Positions 56,501 through 64,000 of a DNA stretch of 64,000 nt are shown piece by piece (within the stretch, counting starts at the first letter, position 1; every line of letters begins with the position of its first letter). The position numbers were made by a program, and so were the translations under genes. Under the pieces are notes generated by a model. That model was not told where the DNA came from. It worked only from the letters and a program-made list of their open reading frames with translations, and searched no databases. The stretch comes from Echinococcus granulosus (taxonomy: Eukaryota > Platyhelminthes > Cestoda > Cyclophyllidea > Taeniidae), in contig NW_020170452.1 of the NCBI RefSeq assembly GCF_000524195.1, positions 199,628 to 263,627 on the forward strand. Direction: 5' to 3'.

Positions 56501-59500
56501 ACAGGCTGGTGGAAGTCATTTTGCTGGTAGAGACCATGGTAATGAAAGAAACACATGACAGATTTTTATGTGTAAAAAGTGTCGATTTATTAACTTGCTT
56601 TATAAGACGGACATTACTGTGTTACTACATTTGCTATGGCAAAAAGCGTCCTTTTGGTTGACATTGACCGAATTCCTTGATTGGACGCGTTCATGGGATA
56701 TTCAATGAGGGGTCAAAGGTCACAATAATTTAAAGACCAAATCAGTTTCTTTTTAAGTAAAAGAATTACATAGGTTAATACTACCTCTTTATACTTTAGG
56801 GACTGTCGAAAACCCCTCGGCATCTCCCCATTTAATCTTCACCTTTACTGACACATCAGTTGCCATTCGGCGTGTGTACCGCGGGTAATTTTAGGGCTTA
56901 CGAAAGAAAAAAGTAACGACTGCCAAATATTTCTACCTGTAAAGGAATTTCTTAAACACGAAGTTTACTTTTACCTCCAGACAGGATTTATTTTGCCCAG
57001 GCAGAAATAACCTTCTCCACTTTTACGGGGTGGAGGCAGTAAATATGCTGGAGTAGGAAGCATTAAAATATCGTGAGATGAATAAGAAAGTGGGAGGGAG
57101 AGGCTGAGAAAGAAAGAGGAGAACAGAAGAAGGGAGAATCTCTACCAAGTTATTAAAAAACAATAGATTAAAATTCCAAAAAAATGTATATTTAACGCCC
57201 ATCCTTCTCTGGGAAGGGCGCGGAGAAGACAAAGAAGGAAAATACATTTTATTTGCTTATCACTCTTGGCTACTTGCTTGGAAATGTTTCTTTTCTTGAA
57301 GACAAACTGTAAGTTAAGCCTATTGCTGCTGCTGTTAGAAGGAAGATTGCTAGACAAAAAGAAGAGCCTAAATTTTGTTGCATTTCCAGTGTTATGGTTG
57401 CTGTGTTCATCTCTTCCCCTCGATCTTTATTTCCCTGCATCGAGTAGACCAACTGGATGGAGATTTTATTATGTGGTATTGGTAGCATTCTAAACGGGGT
57501 ACGGAGATCAGGGTAGTGTTTGTCTACAGTACCCTTCTTCCCCGAGGGTGAATGACGTCCATTCCGCAGCGAGATTTGCGTCCCCTCGCCGCCTCTCGTC
57601 TTTCCGGGCACCGTTCCCGTGGTATCCCTATGAGCAGTCCCCGCCTATACCGCTTTCTGATTTCTCCTTGCTTTCATTAGTACGTGGACTTCATCGCCTT
57701 CTCCAACCGGCCATATTCTGTTATAATGACCCGTGATTAGTTGAATACGGAGTTGTGTGTTGCTGACGTGATAGTTTGGTGGTACCACAATTTTCATCCC
57801 TCGGAATGCATCTTTGTTTCACGGATGATGAAACTTGCAATGTATTTCAGAAGGTGGCTAGGGGCCGGCTTTTGTAGCTGCATTAAATCTCCTTCTTAAG
57901 AGACGCCAGTCTGACTGTATTTGATGTGGTATCTCTTCCGCCTGAGGTTTGACAGCCGTGCTTGTTCCCATGGGATAATGAAGGTTTGTCTCGTTGTTTA
58001 TTTCAGTTGCGGTACATACTCTGGGATTTTGGCAAGTCTTCAGGAAATCTTAAGTGTATTACCATCCTCTTTGGTAGGATTTTCGGCTTTCCGTGGATAT
58101 CAACTAAGAGATCTGCTTCCACCCTCTGCAAAATTATGCATTATTGTTAGGATACACAAAAAATAAGGCATCATCATGGCCTCTTTTTTTCATATCCATG
58201 CAAAGGTGTTTCTTGTGACAAATATGATGCGTCGATACGGAATGGCGAGTCAAGACAATGGCGTGGTCACAATCGTTCGTAGGTGAAAAAGCCAGTACAT
58301 GTAACACCAAGATTTTCAAGAGGAGCCTCATATCCTTTTAAACCACTTTTCTAAATAGTTAATTTGTTGGCTTATCACCTGTGAGACAACGAAACGGGGA
58401 CGCTGAACAAGGACGAATGAAACTCGGAATATACTACTTATAAGGCTAATCAGCATCATTGATAGGAATGAAATGATAAACAGTTTGAACTGTTCCATTT
58501 TATTCCTCTCATATTTAGCATTTTTTTTGAGAAAACGAAAGCGATTAAATGTGATCAACGAATATAAGTTCTTTTGACAGATAATTTGACAGATGACGTC
58601 GTGATGGATGACATTAATGGCAGACCGATATGAGGTGACCAACTAGCATAAATATCAAATAAAACGCGAATAAACAGAGGAAACCGTTACTCCTTCGAAG
58701 AACTTACGACCTTTTTTAAGGGTTCTTATATGGCCCCGTTAAAATTTGACAAGATATTTAACTTTGCCTTGACGTCACAATAGGCCATGTACATTCGCTG
58801 ACCTTTTTTGTCACATTTCGATTTCAAAAAACCTAAAGGCCACAAATGTCCTAAAGAAGATTTAAGCACTCGGTACGGGTTTATTTTTACAGACGTAATT
58901 CAAGGGGTCAGAGCGTCTACATTCGTCGTCTCGTGAAGCACCCTGTGCTGACAACACAGGCTGGCTAGGGGGGCTAGCTGGCAGTGCAATTTGCATAATG
59001 GAAAGCGCGACATTCACACTTGTAGACGAGTTCTTTAATTATGCAAAAAGCCTTTCCCTCCTCACACCTCTTTAAAATGCGTGTACATACACGAGCGTCC
59101 AAAAGCCAGGATCTCATTCCGGCATAGTGATGAATGGCGGTGATGAGGGGGCGGGGAGGGGAGTGGAGCAGGGCGGAGCGGAGCATTGGTGGACAGGTGA
59201 GGAGGTGTAACCTCTCCTCAGTTTTGATCAAATACTACCAAAAGGTGATGTAATCGAAGTGCGTATGTCTGGTTTATGTGTTGTGCAGAGATGGCGGACA
59301 GTTTTTTCCCTGTCTTTCCTTCTCTTATCACAAATAATTTATGAAGATGCAGAAAATTATTACCTCATTGGTACAAAGACCATTTCCATCATTTCCTCGA
59401 TACTTCCGTAGGAAAAAGGACTTCTGGAGATAGCTATGCCCTCCACAAAATCGCACTTATCCTCATAAGTGACAAGGATAATAAACTTATCCACTGGCCG

Positions 59501-62500
59501 AGGGCTGAGGTGTTGTAGCTATGCGGTAAAATGAGAAGGACCATTTAGTTCCTCTATTTTGATATTCTTCCGAGATTTTACAAGGCAACATAAAATTTTC
59601 AGTGAGAACATAAACTGCTTCTCCAAAAATACAGCAAGTCGCATAATTAAGACGAGACTTTTTTCACAACTCTTGTTCGGCCAAGTTGGACACTTAAGTA
59701 GGGCGCGAGAATGCGGCCAATGGCATGAGGGGAGTTTATGACTGGCGCCTTTAAACCTTATCCATAAATTTTACCCCCACTTGTTTCCCTAATTCATTTT
59801 TTGTCTATAAAAACAGAGAAGTAGATGTCTTTAAGAATTATAAAAGGAATTAAACTTCTGTATGTGGAAATGTAGCAGCGGAGTGATGTCCTCCGATTTT
59901 CGGCCGAAAAATGAATACTTCTTTCTCTTTGATTGTCCACTTTTCTCATAAGTAAATTTATTATGAAACGGGACTGAGGATGTCAGACTGCGATGAGCGG
60001 TGCCTCGGTGCCACTTTGAATAGCCTTTGCTATCCTTAAGCCTCCAGTCCTTAGTCAGCTGCGACACTTGACTGAAGGTTGATTCACTTGACTTACAGCA
60101 CTAATTTTATGCCGTAAAGTGTAAAAATCTTCATAACCAGAGTGCAACAATTCGTTTCTTTGCCCTTAAGAAATCCACGAAGAAACTTCTACGGATTGTT
60201 TAACTTGTGACGACAAAGATTTGTTCATATAAAATTTGGACTTTGCGTATTATTAATAGAGACAGGCAATGCTTTGATTAAGGATTTATTGCCAAAATTA
60301 TAGTGCCTTGCATTTAGGCCTGTAGATTAAAACATTTTGTGATTATAGATTACTTTGAAATTCCAGCCTCAGAGGCTAGTTGTCTTCCACAACTTTCCCT
60401 AAACTGATCCAGAGAAAAAGGGACAAAGAGTGCCTCAATAGTTAAGACTACATACACTTGCAGGAGGGAGCCTCCGATCCGTAGGAACAGTCGTGGTCTG
60501 TCTTTGCATCACAAGCCAGATTCAATTGAAAGATCGAGGAAATTTTACAGGTAGCACTAGCGTGACTGGAATGAAAGCATTGAGGACAGACACTAACTCC
60601 ACAACTATAGACTTTCCTTCTCCAGGCTGAATTTATGGAAATTAGGCCTACTGATATCCGATTGACCAGCTGAGGTCGTAAGACACGCTTTAAGGGGAGC
60701 CTTTTTAGCGAAATTGACACCGTTTGTTCTTTTTTCATTTTCAGACGAGTAGGGTCGAGCACAATAGTCCTGCGAATGGATCAGTCCCTGTCTGGCAGGA
60801 GGTTGGAGTGTCTAGTTCAAAACGCCGCTGCTTTTGAACAGTCCATTATGCCAAAAGTTTCCACCACTCTTCAGGTTTTATGTAAGTCTATTACTACTTA
60901 AATAGGCCTTAAGTAGCACAAGTCAAATTTATCCCCGCAAATTGATTTTTATGGGGTATACCCAGTAAAGTAGGTAAATATACGGGGAAATATCAAAAGA
61001 AAGTGAATAACAAACTTTCTCCCTTGTCATCAAGGGTTGTTTGGCGATACAACTATGCCGACAGTGTTCTTAGTGATCGCTGAAGTTAGGAAATTATGAA
61101 CCCTAACGGACATCTATCCGTTCCACAAGTTTTGCTTTATTTTTTTTTCACCAGAATAATCTATTTATACCCAAGATTAAAAATTGCCTTTACTGCCTTG
61201 TTTAAATTCTTTAGGAAATATTGAAAGGTTACTAATTTAGGAGGTTTTATCTGATCTAAGGGAGAAATTTAAGCACGCATTTGTGTTCTTCGCCTTCTTC
61301 AGACTACTTTTTTCTTATTTTTAAGCAATTTTGTGTGTTCAGTCTAATTTGGTTAGTAAGTTTAGAGGGTAAAAGACAATGTTTAGACATTCAAAACCCT
61401 TAATCAAATAAAATGGGAAGAAAGTTGCAGTATTTTCTCCCATTTTCATGTGCTGCACTAAGGCTGAATGAAACAGCCAGATAGTGCATCCAGCATGGAA
61501 TTAAAATCAGTAACTTGGCATGTCCTAAAGTTGTTAAAATTCTTTTACAAACAACTGCCTTGCGTCCTGTCTTAGTAGGTGCAGTGCAATGGGCCAAATA
61601 TGAAGATAGTAGGAGTAGGGAGCAAAGAAAATGTCTTTCCTTTCCACTTTTCCTCCTTACCAAATGATGGAAAAGCCGCATTTTGGGGCGTTGGCCGGTG
61701 ATTTTGCAAACGTTGACAGATTTTCTGTTTTAGGGCGCAAGGAGAGTAATGTCCTCTCTTTAGTGATTCAATATGAACAACTTGATACTCCAAGCAGCAA
61801 GTTGGAGAGAGGATTGGGGGATATTCTTTTCTAAAAAAGGGCCTAATGGCCGGAAACGCCCCACACTTCAGCCGAGCAAAATGTCTGAGGTGTTAAATGG
61901 GTGTCTTTAGAACCAAATAGCCTCATTGTGAGTCCACAGAAGGATTGAGAGACTGAATGTGTGGCCTCATCTTACCTCCCTCTTACTCTGCTCCGCGCTG
62001 TTAGCCACAAAGCTTAACCAAAGCAAGGTAGTCAGGTGTGTGGGAACCGTTTGAAAGGGGCTGCTAAAGCTTAAGGCGACAAACATTCAAATCCATTAAT
62101 AGGTGCCTTCCTGTAGATTCTGATGGGTCAACATATCATACGTGTTGTTGCTATGCCATCCTCGAAGGTGGTATCCGTTCCCCAACTGGCCTAAAAATTA
62201 AGAGCGGCTTACTTTAGGCGAAATCTTTGTCCAATTTCCATTCAACCGTTTCATCATTATGACCATCTCGAGGGTTTAGGGTAGGTTGCAGGCATTAGCG
62301 TCAAATGGCTTCCATAAGGACCACTTCAATCTTTCCTTTGTGGTGTCCCTCCACTAAGAGCTACTCTACGCAATGACGGTTTTGATGGCCCAGTCTTTGT
62401 GCGGCTTTGCAAACTTTATGTCGCATTCCATACCTCCTTATCCTACCATTTTAACAAGCCAACCTAAATTCCTTACTTCTTTGTGTCTTGGTCAAGGACG

Positions 62501-63462
62501 CTACTGCTAAAGCCGCGTCCTTGACACTTTAAAGGGCACTACGAAGTACACAAACTTAAAGACGGAAAGATCGAGCTCTCTGTCAAATTATGCAAGGGTA
62601 CTAGTGCATTCACAAGAGAAAAATGACTCTAGATTAAACAAAAGGATAAAAAAATTAGTATTTTGTTGACTGACTGATAGTTTATTCAGGGCTCCCGTGT
62701 TATGGATCCTTCAACTTACACGGGTATATGTTATCCTTATTAACTATTCTCATTCCCTTTTTTGTTTGTCGACATAACAAAGCAAGTAATTAGGCCTTTA
62801 TATTACTCGAGGCTTTGATAGTAACTTTAATGGAGTTACACACTTAACAAGCCCAAAATAAACAACTCTAGTCCCCACTGGGTGATGCCTGAAGCCCCAC
62901 GATGCTATTTGCCGGAGTCGTAAAACATCCCTAGCTCAAGGTCACTTTATAGCCGGTGGATGGATAAACCAGTAAGGTTTAATCAGTTTTATACAATAAA
63001 TAAGAAGGAAATGTGAAACATTTGTCTCCTCACTATGTCGAATTGGGAATTTGAAAGTCACTTCCCTAGAGTTCATTTCCGTTCCCGTGGAGCATTAGTG
63101 GACGAAAGACCGAATTTACCTGCGGAGGCAATGCAGCGGACATTCCTCTCGATCTTTCAACTCCCACAAAAAGGTTTTTTAAAAAAAAATAGTAAAATGT
63201 AAAAGACAAATAACAAATAAATGTCTTTTCTGCATTGGCATGAGAGGGTAATTGACGTTGAAAGCCATATTGAAGTTGCATTTCTCTGCCACTTAGAAGA
63301 GAGAGTCCTCATGTTCCTCTTTTTTTCTCGGCTAGACATAAAGAATATGAGCATTACAAAAAACGTTTCGAATGATGGAGCACTTGGCGGATATTTCAGG
63401 GAGAATGAAACCGTGCGCTTTTACTGCACTGCTGACGCCAATCCAAAGGAGCTGAAGTATTT
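47098..63462 (+). CDS. Nephrin/Kirre (IRM)-type immunoglobulin adhesion receptor, 5' part
   Basis: Gene-level entry, partial at the 3' end. Five exons give about 440 codons with matching phases throughout (1, 1, 2, 1, 2). A signal peptide (residues ~20-42) is followed by Ig1 with C...VQWNIDGFGF...ERYFMPGPLNEG...DLFVYKVRNSDQTSFSCQV. The Trp-Asp-Gly-Phe-Gly and RY...G spacing is characteristic of IRM proteins (Kirre, Roughest, SYG-1, Neph, nephrin). Ig2 spans two exons (MECMA...LMWIL...RRLECLVQNAA). Ig3 begins ETVRFYCTADANPKELKYL. Both Ig1 and Ig2 carry long Ser/Pro-rich insertions. IRM receptors sit at the plasma membrane and act in cell recognition and myoblast fusion in other animals. I cannot tell nephrin from Kirre without the missing domains and tail. 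Confidence 0.72.
49609..49632. repeat. CTACTTAA/TTAAGTAG hairpin
   Basis: Perfect 8-base inverted arms around an 8-base loop, same family. Confidence 0.8.
50031..50130. other. Assembly gap (100 N)
   Basis: Exactly 100 N, the usual placeholder for an unsized gap. It lies in the 6.1-kb IRM intron. No frame can be carried across it. Confidence 0.99.
53647..53790 (+). CDS. IRM receptor exon: end of Ig1
   Basis: Acceptor tctttcag|GC completes Gly with the previous exon, giving NEG-VFDLFVYKV; donor TATA|GTAAGT, phase 1. RNSDQTSFSCQV is the F strand with the closing Ig1 cysteine. Confidence 0.82.
54482..54780 (+). repeat. Degenerate ATCC tetranucleotide array 3
   Basis: Third array in the same orientation, more diverged, with CGTATCC and TGTATCC interruptions. 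It lies in an IRM gene intron. Confidence 0.85.
55685..56189 (+). CDS. IRM receptor exon: Ig1-Ig2 linker and first half of Ig2
   Basis: Acceptor atttctag|GT, donor GGATT|GTAAGT, phase 1 in and 2 out. It starts SPPERLILRRIPLPATS (the Ig1-Ig2 junction), runs through a His/Pro/Ser-rich stretch of about 60 residues, then EGHQIAMECMA and KLMWIL (B and C strands). A long acidic/aromatic insertion (DFEDFSKKSR) follows. The insertion is far larger than in known IRM Ig2 domains. Confidence 0.78.
56190..60744. other. IRM gene intron (4.6 kb)
   Basis: The flanking exons join at phase 2 within Ig2. No gene is firmly supported; an antisense Cys-rich frame at 60448-60762 is discussed in the findings. Confidence 0.65.
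60745..60881 (+). CDS. IRM receptor exon: end of Ig2
   Basis: Acceptor cattttcag|A, donor TTAT|GTAAGT, phase 2 in and 1 out. GSSTIVLRMDQSLSGRRLEC, then LVQNAA is the E-F strand pair with the closing cysteine; STTLQVLY is the G strand. Confidence 0.82.
60882..63335. other. IRM gene intron (2.5 kb), no gene seen
   Basis: AT-rich, with a hairpin just inside the 5' end. The flanking exons join at phase 1. Confidence 0.7.
60894..60916. repeat. CTACTTAA/TTAAGTAG hairpin
   Basis: Perfect 8-base inverted arms around a 7-base loop, 12 bases after the donor of the exon ending at 60881. Confidence 0.8.
63336..63462 (+). CDS. IRM receptor exon: start of Ig3
   Basis: Acceptor ctcggctag|AC completes Tyr; donor GTATTT-GTAAGT, phase 2 out. 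IKNMSITKNVSN, then YFRENETVRFYCTADANPKE is an A-B strand with the first Ig3 cysteine. The continuation is beyond the window. Confidence 0.8.
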
Positions 63463-64000
63463 GTAAGTCGCAAATACCGTTTTTCCCCTAAATATCATCC
63501 ATCCAATCATTTATTTCGCCTCTTGAGAATGGCAGTGGCCATTGTTGTGAATGAGTAAGCTTAATAATGAAATCCGAGTGGCTTTAATATTTGCGATAGG
63601 AATGAGAGACCGAAAAAATATACATTATCCTATGGATAATGCCTCGTTACCTTCGATGGCTTTTTTGCGTCTCGCTTACAACTCTCTGCCTCATAATGTC
63701 GCCTTTTGAAAGAGCAGTCAAAGCCAACACTAGTTTCGGCGCAATGAAACCGGCAGGTAGACAGGCGCGAGGAGCATTCCATGATTTACCACCACAAGGA
63801 GGGGATGAGCAGCTTCGGTGCAATTAATTCATTCCATGAATTAAATTTGAATGGATCATTTAAAAAAGAACTGCCGTCTCTGATAGTTTACATTTACTTT
63901 TTTCAGTGAAATGTTTGCCTAAGCAGTTGATGGTAGAAATAGCCCGTTTTGCTTCGGAGGAGTACGTTTGGGGTCGCAGGCGTTCTAACGCTGCTAACTG

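Noticed and set aside
1..64000. CRISPR array, bacterial operon, tRNA or rRNA genes
   Set aside because: No evenly spaced direct repeats with unique spacers, no ribosome-binding sites or operon layout, and no convincing tRNA B-box with a cloverleaf; the window is eukaryotic.

Overview
This is an intron-rich metazoan (eukaryotic) genomic window with one 100-base assembly gap. No bacterial, phage, CRISPR, rRNA or tRNA features were recognised. Two large multi-exon genes lie head to head. The strong divergence of the proteins, introns with GTRAGT/GTGAGT-type donors, the base composition and the degenerate ATCC arrays suggest a flatworm, perhaps a tapeworm. That assignment is inference; no species search could be run.

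Left and centre (about 2.9-37.4 kb, minus strand): the N-terminal half or more of a dystrophin gene. About 42 exons were reconstructed by hand from splice signals and codon phase. The order is an actin-binding pair of calponin-homology (CH) domains at 37.4-32.8 kb, a Ser/acidic linker, and then a long rod of spectrin-like repeats running down to 2.9 kb. A proline-rich hinge interrupts the rod at 23.2 kb. Nearly every exon-exon phase matches its neighbour, which is strong support for the model. Four junctions do not close cleanly and are marked. The first exon(s) upstream of 37.4 kb and the C-terminal WW/EF-hand/ZZ/coiled-coil region (expected left of position 1) were not found.

Extreme left (392-1042, minus): a 217-codon, Ser/Gly-rich open exon with its own ATG and a good splice donor. 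It is either the first exon of an unrelated gene or an alternative first exon of a short dystrophin isoform.

Middle (37.4-45.1 kb): a gene-poor stretch between the two genes, AT-rich with scattered short repeats.

Right (45.1-64 kb, plus strand): the start of an immunoglobulin-superfamily adhesion receptor of the nephrin/Kirre (IRM) type. A purine-rich 5' region is followed by a signal-peptide exon at 47.1 kb, a 6.1-kb intron containing the gap, and exons at 53.7, 55.7, 60.7 and 63.3 kb. These encode Ig1, Ig2 and the start of Ig3. The gene runs off the right edge.

Both gene families act at the muscle or cell surface: dystrophin links actin to the membrane glycoprotein complex, and IRM proteins mediate cell-cell recognition including myoblast fusion in insects. 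Whether they are co-regulated here is unknown.

The introns carry two dispersed palindromic motif families not explained by any gene: CTACTTA...TAAGTAG hairpins and GTCAC...GTGAC palindromes. They also carry three ATCC tetranucleotide arrays in the same orientation and several (TG)n tracts.
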